Shown in pieces: positions 1 to 10,719 of a stretch of DNA of 64,000 nt. The stretch covers positions 147,168,060 through 147,232,059 of the forward strand of contig CM037586.1 of the NCBI GenBank assembly GCA_021018995.1, given 5' to 3'. The stretch's first letter is position 1. The number at the start of each line of letters is the position of its first letter. The notes below the pieces were generated by a model. The model was given only the letters and a program-made list of their open reading frames with translations, searched no databases and was not told the DNA's origin. The position numbers and the translations under genes are program-made. Source of the DNA: Chloranthus sessilifolius (Eukaryota > Streptophyta > Magnoliopsida > Chloranthales > Chloranthaceae).

Positions 1-208
1 AGATGTCTTGCCATGGTGTGTGTGGCACCGAAAAAGGCATATACATGCCCATGTTTTGTTTGTTTTGCTTAGACACTTGGCATGTATGACATTGCCTCAC
101 AACCTGGGCAACATCTCTCGTGATGCTAGGCCAAAAGAACCTATCTTTTACGAGCGCAATGGTCTTGTTGCACTCGAAATGACCGTCAATTCCTCCGGCA
201 TGTAACTC
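1..208 (-). pseudogene. gypsy integrase zinc-binding (H2C2) domain, partial
   Basis: Reading the minus strand gives an integrase N-terminal HHCC finger. A His-Ala-Gly-Gly...Gly-His-Phe-Glu segment is followed by RFFWPSITRDV and then CHTCQ. This is the usual H-x3-H...C-x2-C layout found before the integrase catalytic core in Ty3/gypsy elements. The core would continue left of position 1 and is not visible. The segment belongs to the gypsy element that extends to about 4225. Confidence 0.8.
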
Positions 209-930
209 TCAAATGAGGAAGTTGAGCAATGAAGTGTGAGGGATGCATAGGCGATTGCCCTTGAATAAATATCCACTATGTACGGTATAATTGGGGCTAG
301 TGCTCGCCGGGTCATTAAGGGTGGTCTTTCCCAAATCTGGGCACTCGGGATACTCTTCTTTCAACCGCTCAAATCCGACAATCTCGGTGCTCATGGAGTG
401 CAAAGTTGCCACCCGACAACTAAGCGCATCTGTGGCTTTGTTCTCAATATCGATTTTGTGCTTCAACACTAATGACCCTTGGAGGCACTCGACCAACGTC
501 GAGTGTCTCGAGTTTAACTTCTTTTGGGAAGCAAGGAAGCGCACAACTTCGTGGTCAGAAAATAAGACAAATTCGTGCGGTCAGAGATGGTGTTTCCAAT
601 ACCATAGGGATCGGACTATCGCATAGAACTCCTTGTCATAGGTGGCGTATTTTTCTTTCGCCTTATTGAGCTTCTCGCTAAAGTAGGCCATCGGGTAGCC
701 TTCTTGGCAAAACACTCCTCATATGCCCACACCAGATGCATCACATGCAACCTCGAAACCTTTAGAGAAGTCCGGTAACCGCATGACGGGTGCTGCACTT
801 GTCATTTTCTCTTTGAACTCGGCAAAGGCCTTCGTCACAAATTTGCTCCATTGAAACTCCCCCTTTTTCATATAATCAGTGATGGGAGCCATAATGACGC
901 TAAAGCTTCAAATGAAGCGACAATAGAATG
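209..930 (-). pseudogene. gypsy RNase H domain, broken
   Basis: The fragments at 209-544 and 616-798 carry the end of the RNase H domain that follows gypsy reverse transcriptase. Visible motifs include FEVACDASG, an [13 protein letters not shown] region, FVLFSDHE, and ENKATDALS near the C-terminus (canonical form NKVADALS). At least one stop interrupts it, and an internal segment of the frame is lost between the two fragments. It sits between the reverse transcriptase (above 934) and the integrase finger (below 208). Confidence 0.7.
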
Positions 931-933
931 TAG

Positions 934-1640
934 CTAATTCGTAGAAGCTATGGACATCGTGAATATTCTTAGGTTGAGCCATTCCACAATAGCCTTTACT
1001 TTTTTCGAGTCCACAACCATCTTGTCAGCCGAGACAGTGAACCCTAAGAAGACAACGAATCGTTGCATGAACGTGCACTTCTTGAAATTCACATATAATT
1101 TTCCTCCCCTCAAAGTCTTGCAAACCATCCTAAGGTAGGTCAAGTGTTGCTCCTTGTCATGGCTATAGATCAAGATGTCATCAAAATACACTACAAGGAA
1201 CTTGCCTAGAAACGACCGCAACACTTGGGTCGTGAGCCTCATGAAGGTGCTCGGGGCATTAGAAAGCCCAAAAGACATGACCATCCACTCATAAAGACCA
1301 TCTTTGGTCTTGAAGGCAGTTTTCCACTTATCACCTGGGCGGATTCAAACTTGACGGTAGCCACTCTTGAGGTCTATCTTGGAGAAGACATTAGCACCAA
1401 CCATCATATCCAACATGTCGTTGAACCACGATATAAGAAACCAATACTTAACCGTAATCTTGTTGATGGCTCAACTATCCACACACATTTGCCAAGTACC
1501 GTCTTTCTTGGGTGCGAGTAGTGCGGGTACGGTACAAGGGCTCAAGCTCTCTTGGATGAACCACTTTCGAAGGAGCTCATTGATAATTTCAAATTATCGG
1601 CCGAGAGAGCAGTTTTCAATTTTGAAATTTCGGGTATAAA
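934..1640 (-). pseudogene. gypsy reverse transcriptase domain, broken
   Basis: The 934-1284 frame contains [18 protein letters not shown] and [11 protein letters not shown] motifs. The second holds the catalytic Asp pair of the reverse transcriptase active site. A KKCTFMQ...FLGF segment follows, typical of the thumb region of Ty3/gypsy enzymes. Upstream palm and finger sequence continues toward 1640 in other frames, interrupted by stops. The initiator Met given by the open frame is not a true start; the domain belongs to a polyprotein. Confidence 0.8.
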
Positions 1641-2025
1641 CTAAGCGGGTGATGGTGTGTGTCGACACCACATTGGTGTAACTCCCGCTATCCACGATAA
1701 CCTTACAACTTTTCTCACTACACTTAGCGTAAGTGTAGAAAATGTTGTCTCTACACCAATCATCTATCTCATTTTGTTGAGGTTGTACTAGGGCGCACCT
1801 TACAACCAAAGCATGGCCACCATCATCACCTTCCTCATCACTAGGTGTGACGTCCGGCTCATATACTTCTTCCTCAACATCTCTGTCCTCATCAATCTCT
1901 CCCTCTACCAATAGATTTCTTTGGGAGTCTCTCGTAGGACATTGGACAGCATAGTGGCCAGGCCCATGACATTTGTAACACTTGGTTTGAGAATCACCCT
2001 TTGAGGATTCCCCAATCACACCTTT
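1594..2025 (-). pseudogene. gypsy gag zinc knuckle and aspartic protease
   Basis: This 141-codon frame begins with a CCHC knuckle, CYKCHGPGHYAVQC, which binds nucleic acid in the nucleocapsid part of gag. An acidic stretch follows, then a retropepsin active site VIVDSGSYTNVVS, with DSG in place of the usual DTG/DSG. It joins the gag N-terminal part (to the right) to the reverse transcriptase (to the left). The frame ends before the polymerase region, so a frameshift or stop separates the parts. Confidence 0.8.
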
Positions 2026-2029
2026 CCCT

Positions 2030-2962
2030 TGTCAAACCTTACATTCGTAAGAGTGGGTTGCGTAGGCTTGAGAGGTGAGTTCCCGGCACTAGGCCTCATC
2101 TCTCCAGTTTGATGGCCGCCAGTATGTGGTTCAAATGGTCTCACCACCATCATTTTTAAGTACTGCTCAAGGTCTTGCACCACGGCATAACACTCTTCAA
2201 GAGTGTGAACGGGGGTGAGAGATCAACTCCTTTTGCAATTCTACGCGCAATCCGGTGTGGAATCTAGAGAGGGTAACTTGAGGATCCTCCGAGACATTAA
2301 CCCTCATCATAAACTCCTCAAATTTGCCAATGTACTCAGTTACGAGCATACTGCCTTGGTGTAAATTTTGTCATCGATCAAGTAAACAATGGTAGTATGA
2401 CAAAGGAACGTACTTCTCCGTAAGTCGCTCCTTCATGTCCTCCTAATGGGTAATGGGAGCACGACTGACATTCGCTCTCATGCGCTTGATGTTGGTCCAA
2501 AAGAGTCTAGCTTGACCGAAGAGCTTCATCTTGGCGAGTTTAACACATCGTTCATGCTATACCACTCAAAATGGTGATGCATATCGGAGACCCAATCGAC
2601 GAAGACTTTAGGGTCTATTCTTCCGTTAAAAGTCAGAAACTCAACTCCATTTTTGAGGAGTTTCTCATCCGAATCATAGTCATCTCCGCGATGATTTATT
2701 TCCCTACGGTTCTGATTCCAATCCTCATGTCCACCATCGCGCTCAAAGCGCAGACCATTATGCTCACAGCTTCGGTCATAGTGCTTATCAAGTTCAATTA
2801 CTTCCAACCGATCTAATCGGTCGTCTAATTGCTCATTGGAGGCACCTACGGTCGTTTAGGTTTGCTCCATGGCATTCATCCTCTTATTCATCGCGATCAT
2901 CGTGGCTAGGATGCTCCGAAGAGCATCGACAATCTCACTTGTGTCCATGGTGATCATGACTC
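2030..2962 (-). pseudogene. gypsy gag capsid region
   Basis: The frame from an ATG near 2958 begins MDTSEIVDALRSILATM and soon meets a stop near 2860. It reopens as the 2526-2807 frame, whose end FLTFNGRIDPKVFVDWVSDM resembles the start of a retrotransposon gag (capsid) domain. The remainder down to the zinc knuckle is split by further stops. It is placed right after the primer binding site, as expected for gag. Confidence 0.65.
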
Positions 2963-3105
2963 ACTCTAAAATGAATAAGTAACTATGAACCACAAGTAAT
3001 TAAGTAATTTTAACAAACACAAGATGAGCACACGATCGAACACACAAAATGAAATAGAATCAAACGAAATCGAAATGACACACAAATGCCCTAACCTAGA
3101 ACCTA

Positions 3106-3118
3106 GGCTTTTATGCCA
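3106..3118 (-). other. Primer binding site of the gypsy element
   Basis: The minus strand reads TGGCATAAAAGCC. It matches the tRNA-iMet complement TGGTATCAGAGCC at 10 of 13 positions. It lies between the gag start and the putative 5' LTR, as required for minus-strand priming. Confidence 0.6.
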
Positions 3119-4225
3119 AAACTTACGCGGGACAATGACCCTAAAATACGTGAATGCCCATGAGATGCTAATTTACTGAAATTAAACTAATTAATTGAAT
3201 AATTAATCATAAATTAATGTGATACCTTAGGGCTTCATCGAATTCCTCTTAGGTAACCATGATCAATTCGGGTAGGGTCCAATCCGACGCGCGAGCCCGT
3301 TAGAATTGCGGAAGGTGTGATCCTAGAGATAGAACTCTAACATCCTCTGGACGACGTTGCTCGTAGATCGAGATGAATTCTTGTAGCTCCTCACTAGGGT
3401 TTTAAAGGGAACGATCAACAAGTACAATTGGAGCGATCTCGAGCCCAACAACGATTGTGGATCAATGGGTATCGAAGAGAATCAATCCACAAGGATGGAC
3501 GTCAAGATAGCACAAGATTTAGGGATGAGGGGTTTGAAATAAGAAGTAGATGGCAAGATAGCAAACAAAATAAAAGAATAGGTAAGAAGAAAATCCAAGA
3601 TAGAACATGGGCATCACACCCTTGGCCTCAGACCAAACCCACATGGGGAAGAAGACTCACTCTCCATTAAGCTCTCAATGCATAGCATTTTCATTAAAAT
3701 CAACCAATGCCAAATTTAGCTTACACAGGGACATTATATACTAGGGGCAAAAAGAAACTAACTCTAAAATAGCAAAATACTAAATTGTCCCCAAATAGAA
3801 CATTACATTAGCCTCAAAAGGTAAGAGAAGAATAAAGCAAAGGACATCTGTCTTCATTAGACTCGTTCGAGCGGGTTTGGTTCTCGCTCGAGCAAGAATC
3901 TGAAAGGCTTGACAGAATCTCCAAGGGATGAGTTGCTCGAGCGACAACCAGGGGTCGTTCGGGCGATGTCTGACCGGAACTTTTGGCCTTTGGATTGTCT
4001 TCAGCCTCGCTCGAGCGATAGGTAGGGTCGCTCGAGCGACTCTGGGCAGTTAGGTGACCTCTTGTCACTCTTCTAGGATTCCCTCCCGGATGATGTCGAT
4101 GCTCTATGGTTCCTTCTTCGCTTCTTGTGTCGATACACGCGATGCGGCTCAAAATCTACGTCCACAGTGTCCACGTCCCAGCCATGCTTACTTCATACTT
4201 TTATGGGGATTACTAAAAGAGCACA
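3119..4225 (-). repeat. 5' LTR of the gypsy element
   Basis: About 1.1 kb of non-coding DNA upstream of the primer site. On the minus strand it has a TATATAATG box (plus-strand 3732-3740), which could start the element's transcript. Further upstream is a region with six copies of a palindrome related to TCGCTCGAGCGA (3863-4039). The outer end is uncertain and the partner LTR is outside the window, so the limits could not be checked by LTR comparison. Confidence 0.55.
3863..4039. repeat. Three tandem pairs of a 12-bp palindrome in the LTR
   Basis: Copies of TCGCTCGAGCGA or one- to two-base variants begin at 3863, 3884, 3933, 3955, 4007 and 4028. They form three pairs spaced 21-22 bp within a pair. 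The pairs repeat about every 70-74 bp. The last two copies are perfect palindromes. The position upstream of the LTR TATA box fits a regulatory array, but this is inference. Confidence 0.75.
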
Positions 4226-4248
4226 ATAGAAGGATTTAATTTTTAAAG

Positions 4249-4251
<3 letters not shown>

Positions 4252-4281
<30 letters not shown>
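4252..4281. repeat. (TA)n microsatellite
   Basis: An uninterrupted TA dinucleotide run of about 30 bp next to the outer end of the gypsy LTR. Confidence 0.9.
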
Positions 4282-4283
<2 letters not shown>

Positions 4284-5556
4284 AAAGATCATCTATGCAA
4301 ACAATTTCCTTATCCAATGAGTGACGGTCAAAAAATAGTTTTGCGGGATTAATTCTAAAGATCTAATTCAAGATTGAAAACATAACCAAAATGAAGTGAC
4401 AAATGAAAAAATACGAGGAAATTCATCATTGGCAGCCCATGTCTCTTGATTCTAATTACATGTGCGAAGGCAATAAAATGTACACGTTCTAAAGAAAAAC
4501 TCAACTAGAAAAAGTAGTCCCTCGAGAAGCAAAGGATCTTCAAAATCTCATACTTTAATAATGATATCTAGGGTAAGGGGAAGTCCCCCGTTATAAAACT
4601 TCCATAAATATGAAAGTTTCGAAATAATTAAAATTCTCAATGGCTGCGTTGCAAATTTAAACTATTGATAAATTTCTTAAAGATGCTAAAATTCTAAAAT
4701 TTATGCGGTTAACAATTATTTCTAACCAAATTGAACAATTAAAAAAAAATTATAAAAACATTCTGGGCCATGAAAATTTTGAAGGCAATACATGCAGTGC
4801 CATACTTATTAAAACGAATAAAAAAACCATGTAGCATCATGACAATGTCAACATGTGTGGTGATCCCTACCGGGTGTAGTTTCACCAATTTCTATTTTTG
4901 AGTTGCCTTTATTGCTGCTTCACTCAGTTGCCTTTTTTGCTGCTTCACTCAACTAATTTTGATTGATCACTGTTGACCAGCTCTGGTCACTGACTTCCCG
5001 TGACGATAGGAACTTGTAGTTATATGACATCACTGATTTTTAAGCCCATTTAACTCATCATCGTCTTGTCCCGTCTGTTTGATTTTACTTTGTAAGTACT
5101 ATGTCTCAATTCATTTCCGTTCAAGGCTAAATTTTGGATAATCGGCAATCCATCATGTCACTTGTCAATACTTCTCTCTAATTTTTTATTGGTTTTTCCC
5201 ATCACCTACTTCCTTGTGTTATTTTAAGTTTCCAATGGAAATGCCCAAACAATCGCAAACTACATTCTTTAATTTTTCTCATTTATTGGGGCCACCACCA
5301 AATTTCCTCATACGAATTTGTTCCTAATTCTATCCTTATTTGTTATTCCATGTGTCCACCTTAGCAAACGCATCTTAGCCACATGCACATTGTCTTCTTA
5401 TTGTGGCCTCCTCGTATTCAAACACTACACCATACAGTAATGCAGGTCTTAAAGCCAGTTTATAAAAATATCCACTTACTGCTCACACAACACAACACTC
5501 ATGCACATTTGCAGTCTTTAAATTGGTGTGATTTATTTTTTCAATTGGTATAATGG
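4282..5556. other. Intergenic, nothing recognised
   Basis: AT-rich sequence without a supported reading frame, RNA gene or terminal repeat. A short direct repeat of a GTTGCCTTTATTGCTGC-like phrase occurs near 4910-4950. I see nothing else to annotate. Confidence 0.5.
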
Positions 5557-6205
5557 CTCCGACCGACATTTAAACACCAAAATGGTGTTTAAATGATCTT
5601 ATGCCAATAAAATTATACCTTTTACCTTACACCTTTTTTTTTTTTTGATAACCTGGGTATCCGGGCCTCTTAGAGCACCCGCCTAATCCCAGGGGCACAT
5701 GCGCACCCCAAATTCAGCACATGCCGGGTCAGCACAGGATATAAATCCCTAGGGTGGCCTCAAGGGGGGGAGGGGATTCGAGCTCAGGTCTCCTGCTTTT
5801 GGAAGCAGGTACCTGGCCAGCTCACCTAACCCCTTGAGGTTCTTTTACCTTACACCATTGAAACTTGATTTATCATCATGCCATCTGGCACACATATGTG
5901 ACTAATCTAAATTGTCCAAGTGGCAATCTATCATTAAAAACATATCTCAGCCCAAAGAAACATGCCTATAAGTGGATGTAAAGCATCCGATTGATGAACT
6001 TTAATATCAGTCATTAAACTTAGAAAACAACCGTTGATATTATGGTCAATAAATTGGATGGTTTAAATCTCCCTTAAACACCATTTTTGGGCATGTTGCA
6101 TTTCAATCTATGATCTATCACTTTAATGTATGGATCACCCACTCTTAAACCAATGATGGTATACGATCATTTAAGCACCATGTTGGTGTTTACATGACTG
6201 TCAGG
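5557..6205. mobile_element. MITE-like element with long terminal inverted repeats
   Basis: The left end (GACCGACATTTAAACACC, then a short hairpin and TTAAATGATC) is repeated inverted at the right end near 6150-6205 with moderate divergence. The inner half resembles the arms of the foldback element at about 16190-16756, for example the phrase CCAAGTGGCAATCTATCAT. It therefore belongs to a multi-copy family. No coding capacity is seen. It is interrupted by a SINE at 5634-5841, so it is older than that SINE. The exact ends and target duplication are not resolved. Confidence 0.65.
5634..5841 (-). mobile_element. tRNA-derived SINE with 15-bp target duplication
   Basis: The element is flanked by perfect copies of CTTTTACCTTACACC at 5619-5633 and 5842-5856. 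It starts on the plus strand with a poly(T) run, so the SINE reads on the minus strand and ends in poly(A). Near its 5' end the minus strand has an A-box-like GGTGAGCTGGCCAGG and a B-box-like GAGCTCGAATCCC. These are internal RNA polymerase III promoter elements derived from a tRNA. Length, tail and target duplication all fit LINE-mediated insertion. Confidence 0.85.
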
Positions 6206-7175
6206 AGAGTTGTGTCATTTTCAATTCCATCCCTTCTTTCAGGAGCTCAGAACAGGGAAGGTGGTTTGGGTAATGGAAATTAGTTACGGGTGATTCTTGG
6301 AATTTGTGGCATAAGCATTTGATACAAGTGACTGACGTGAGCAATAAATAATATAAGCAGAATGTGGATTTTTCTAGTCCCATTTTATTCTATAAATCTA
6401 TGGAAATAAGATATTTTAATGACTATATTACATGTCAGATATCCAACCATATCAAATTATTAGAAAAAATTATTGACTTACAGCTTTTAACTTATTCATT
6501 AAATTGTTTGTGGACCGGGCCCTATTATTTCTTTCCTAGCGCATTCTATTTTGTTATGCATATTGAATAAAGTAACCTTTATATACTTTCAACAAAATAT
6601 TATGCACCCAATTTGGCAATTTTATCCAATTTTTAGTACTAATTATGGATGAGAATATTCCTCCTACGCATTCCCATCAGTATCTTGCTTTCCATGGAGG
6701 TTTTCCCCAGAACTTGTATCTTTATACCTCTGAACAGGGTGGAGTTGTCAAGTGGAAGAACATAAATTTTCTCACTGTACCTTGTTGCCTCATCTAGGAC
6801 ATGCATCTTCTTACAATATTTCGGGTTGAATTTGTCATGATCACAACTTATGCCATTCAATTGAATTGTGGCATACTGACACTATATTAGATAAAAACTA
6901 TTTCACTTTTCACTGCTTGGAAAACAAACTAAGCATGATATTTTTTCATAATTTTAGTTGTTTATGTTTTGTTCATGTTATATCTGGTCTTAGAAACTTA
7001 GTGATACAGCTCGTCCTGGAGTCTTACTTCAACAACACGGAAAGGAAACATTTTTATAACTTAATTACTAGAAAAACCTTTGTCACGTCACTTTTTAAGG
7101 AAAATTCCCTCTCTTTTATTATTCTACCTAAGCAAAGTTTGATTTCACTATGATGTCTAGTCCTCGGGGGAGGGA
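6206..7175. other. Intergenic; one unrecognised 73-codon minus frame
   Basis: The only longer frame is on the minus strand at 6639-6860. It is Lys/Met-rich and an in-frame stop lies just upstream of its Met. I do not recognise the product and see no splice context that would make it an exon. The rest is AT-rich DNA without features. Confidence 0.4.
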
Positions 7176-7690
7176 TTGCATATTCTTGGTGTTTTATTAA
7201 CACTTGTGAAAGACACAGTGCAAAACATCTCCAATGCAGAAGAGATTCAGATTGGTTGGAAGGCCATGTTAAAAAAATCATACCCTCTCTTGTATCACCG
7301 AATAAAGGATCAACCTCAATCCCGTAGCTTGAGGGGATCCGTCCTTGCGATTCACCCAAAAATTCATTATGTATCTTATGGTGTGGTTCCCACTACTCAT
7401 TACACTCTTAGATCTACCATTTCTTCTACTTGTGAATCCGCCATCTATCATGAAGTTGAGCCACAATCTTGTTGGCAACCTATCATGCAGGGCTCTAGAA
7501 AAAATAGTACTTGGGAGCTTATTAATTTTCCTAAGGGAAAACAAGTTGTTAATTAAGGGATTTAAGTAACTGTGTCAAATACGTAATGGAAGGAATGATG
7601 AAAAAAAGATCAAGGCATAAAGGATTGCCAAGGGATACTTAAAAGAAACGCAATATGGCTTGGAACATGCCTAAGTCTATAGATAGCCTT
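7176..7690 (+). pseudogene. Ty1/copia pol relic (before and into RT)
   Basis: The plus-strand frame at 7176-7556 matches the stretch just before the copia reverse transcriptase. It shows a YHEVEPQSCWQPIMQ segment followed by NSTWELINFPKGKQVVN (compare the usual NNTWxLVPLPxGKKxIG). The following sequence to about 7690 still resembles the KARLVAKG region but is frameshifted and stopped. No LTRs are visible. It is an old truncated copy, lying 3' of RAD1. Confidence 0.65.
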
Positions 7691-7962
7691 CTTGATATGA
7701 AGTCATCTCTGTCTGGTCAGCAAATCCACTTGGAGAGAATGTATCTGATTAATCTCACATTTGCAACAGGAGTAATCCCATCATATCTGCCCTAGATGGA
7801 TAGGGGATTTGAAGATGAAAGAGAAAGGATAAAAAAAACTATTTACAACGAGATTTTGAGAGAGAGTCCCACACAAGATTTTTATTTTTTTATAAAACCC
7901 TAAATATATCTTTTCTTTGATCTTTTTCTTATTGTTTCATCTAGAAAAGGGATCGAATAATC

Positions 7963-7963
<1 letters not shown>

Positions 7964-8012
<49 letters not shown>
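7964..8012. repeat. (GA)n microsatellite
   Basis: A pure GA dinucleotide run of about 49 bp in intergenic DNA downstream of RAD1. Confidence 0.95.
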
Positions 8013-8015
<3 letters not shown>

Positions 8016-9853
8016 GTTTCATTGGGAAAGACATTTTAACTCCCCTTAATTTCAATTGTTGAGCATTGACTACTAGTGAAACACATACATTTTTTTATAT
8101 AAAATAGTTGAACATATTTGTATTTTTTTCAAATTAGTTTAACTATAGCATATACTATAATGTCTGTATATTTTATACAAATGTTCATTAAAAAAAAAAA
8201 AAATAATCTATCTTGAGTCAACCAGTTACTCAAAAAAACCATCAAAGTAGAACTTTGAAATCTAATATTGATTTCCAAATTGAGTTTGAATTTTTAAACA
8301 TTGCTCCATCATCAGAGTGTTAAAAGTAAATAAAATTATATGTTCATTTTTTTTAGTGTTGTGTTTTTTAGTAATTTTGGACTGTTTAGGAAGAACACAC
8401 GTGATTTGTGTATCATAACATTTTGTACCATTTGACGATTGCATAAGTGTCACAACTCTCTCACCTATATAAAGAGGCTTTAGGAAGTGCAGAACGCATT
8501 CGACTCTTCTCCCACTTTACTCCCATCTTCAAACTCTTAACTCATTAATCTAAGATTTTGCGTATTATGATTTTCCTGTGCCAACAATATTTCCCACTAT
8601 ATTTTGTTATGCTTGTTTCAAGCGTAGTGTGATAAATTATCTACAAATAGGTTGTTTGTCGCATTTGAATGGGAAACAGGTTTTTTTAAAGACATTTGAA
8701 AGTATATCTGAAATTTACTATCTGCATGCAGTAGTCCTGCACAGTTAACAATATCCCATATAGAAGTTTCGATATTCTAAGTCATATGTTATGATGAAAA
8801 TAAAGTTTTAAGTGAGAAACAATTTTACCAAATCATGTAGACAATTTTTGAAGGTCTTTTGTAAAAAGAACTATATATTATAATCCATATGCCATGTCAT
8901 TCCTGTACTTTTCTCGACTGCTAATCAAACTACAAACTATAAGGAAATGTGGGAGGCCCTCTATAAGGTAGATGTCATATGATCTTCCTTAGCCACCTAA
9001 GGTTTTCTAGGGGTTATTCTACTTTTGGGAAAAGGTTCCTTCACATTCTTTTCGTGCAAGAAGGATGTATTTGATTTTTCTTTATCCATGAGCACAAGAA
9101 ACCAGGATGTAAGAATTGGGAAAGGCTTAATTAGATATCATTAACGTTGGAACATGTATTATGTGTCGTCCAATATTTGCTGGTCAGTTTTTGATTCAAC
9201 AGGCACTTTTTGCTTACAGTTTAAGATTGATTCTTATTTTTTTATAAACAGACATGATTACTTAACCATCTTACAGCTTGCTACTGTTTATTGCTGGTTT
9301 TATGCATCCATTTTGAATATTAAACACGTAACCTTTACAATCCTTAGAATGGTATCTGGTACACATCTTGGTGAACTTTCAAGTACATGTATAATACTAT
9401 ATAATGTCTAATTTTGCTTACATATCACTAAATTACAGGTACCATATTATTGTGGGAAAGTATAACCTGAAATCATATAGCACTGAGTCGGTTCATGTCT
9501 TTTTGGGCAGAAAACTAATTTTCACAAGATATAGATTTTTTATAAATTGGGGGCACTACAACAATAATTTTTGCAATTATGAATATTTACTTGAGCTTCC
9601 AAAACATTGGGAAAAACTCAATTGACCGTAATAAATAGACATTGTGAACGAACTAGGGAAGCCTCAGCTAGATAAAGACTAGTAATAATGCACATGCCTT
9701 TCTTGATTTGTTTAGGTCACGTGTTTTTGTGGGGAGCAGTCAGCATGGTAAGCAACAAAGCAGTTGCAGCAAATCAATTGACGGTGTTTAGAAAATATAC
9801 AGTCTGCAAGCACTTCGCTATTAAAAGGGATAACAAATACCTTCCCATGATGT
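8013..9853. other. RAD1 3' flank and intergenic DNA
   Basis: No supported gene. The RAD1 3' untranslated region and polyadenylation site must lie just below 9854, but no single signal stands out. Small frames here have no recognisable product. Confidence 0.5.
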
Positions 9854-10719
9854 CTACGAATCATTTACCGGATCATCTTCCTCTGGTTTGACGAAGAACT
9901 CAATATAAGCAATTCGACTAGGTTGTTGATGACCCCCACCCGCATAATTTTGTGGATGTTGAACACCTGATCTTCCAACAGAAACCAGGTGCTGGATTTT
10001 CAACATCCCACCTCTCCCAATCGTCAATTTACTTCCTCTATTATCCTTCAACACAATGCTAGGAATATTTGAAGTTGTCGCACGGAGAAACTTGTACTTA
10101 TACCTGTACATAGTTAAACAAGAATCAACATAGTTGGATCAAAATAGATGGTGATATAACTGATATATGATCAAAAAATACCTGTAAGAGATCCGCTGAT
10201 CACATTGGAATGCAATTAAAAGATCAGTGTTTGCATAATACAAGAAGTCAATCTGTCAAGAAAGACAAGTGCTTAACTGATGAAGTGGATTGAAGCCTGG
10301 AGACCATATTTGTATAAATTTGCAGTTGCACAGAAATATTGCAAAAGATGTTAGAACATACTTGTAAGTCACCATGTCCTTCACCTCGGAATGTAACTGA
10401 AGGTGGTTCTGGATGTATAAGTATCTGAATGCTTGAACCTGGCCATTCAAGATCGTCAATTGCCTCCTTCAGCATTGAAGACTGGATATGTATTAGTATG
10501 AGTGTATGACCATTTAATGGGACTGAGAATGAAAGGCAAACCATAGTCAGAATAAGACAACTAGCCTGTTTATAATAAGTTCAAAAACAAGATCTTACCT
10601 TAACAGTAAAACTGACTGGTACGTTTCCAATAGGTTCAAAATTGTAGTCCCAGGAGATGGTATCAGGGATCCTAGTCCTGATCTCCGCATATATGCAAGC
10701 ATCTGGTGAATCAACAGAC
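9854..10719 (-). CDS. RAD1: RAD1 exons 4-7
   Basis: Exon 4 (10599-10719) follows a pyrimidine-rich tract and a TTTAG acceptor. It opens with G, completing the split codon of exon 3, then reads [16 protein letters not shown]. Exon 5 (10362-10481) reads [15 protein letters not shown] to GEGHGDLQ. Exon 6 (10182-10252) reads [12 protein letters not shown] to RISY plus AG. Exon 7 (9854-10103) completes Arg224 and ends [11 protein letters not shown] with TAG. The introns are 117, 109 and 78 bp. This half encodes the second clamp domain and an acidic tail. Confidence 0.93.

Larger units (their letters stand above)
1..4225 (-). mobile_element. Ty3/gypsy LTR retrotransposon, 5' part, decayed
   Basis: The minus strand reads, from high to low coordinates, 5' LTR, primer binding site, gag, zinc knuckle, protease, reverse transcriptase, RNase H and the integrase zinc-binding domain. 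This is the Ty3/gypsy order. The integrase core and 3' LTR lie left of the window. Every coding segment is broken by stops or frameshifts, so the copy cannot be autonomous. It lies 3' of the RAD1 gene and is not inside it. The outer LTR limit (about 4225) is a guess from a TGTGCTC start followed by AT-rich DNA. Confidence 0.85.

Noticed and set aside
3814..4152. 112-codon minus frame in the gypsy LTR
   Set aside because: It crosses the palindrome array and lies within the LTR; no protein family is visible.
5700..5835. tRNA gene
   Set aside because: The A-box and B-box-like motifs belong to a SINE with a poly(A) tail and target duplication; no cloverleaf is seen.
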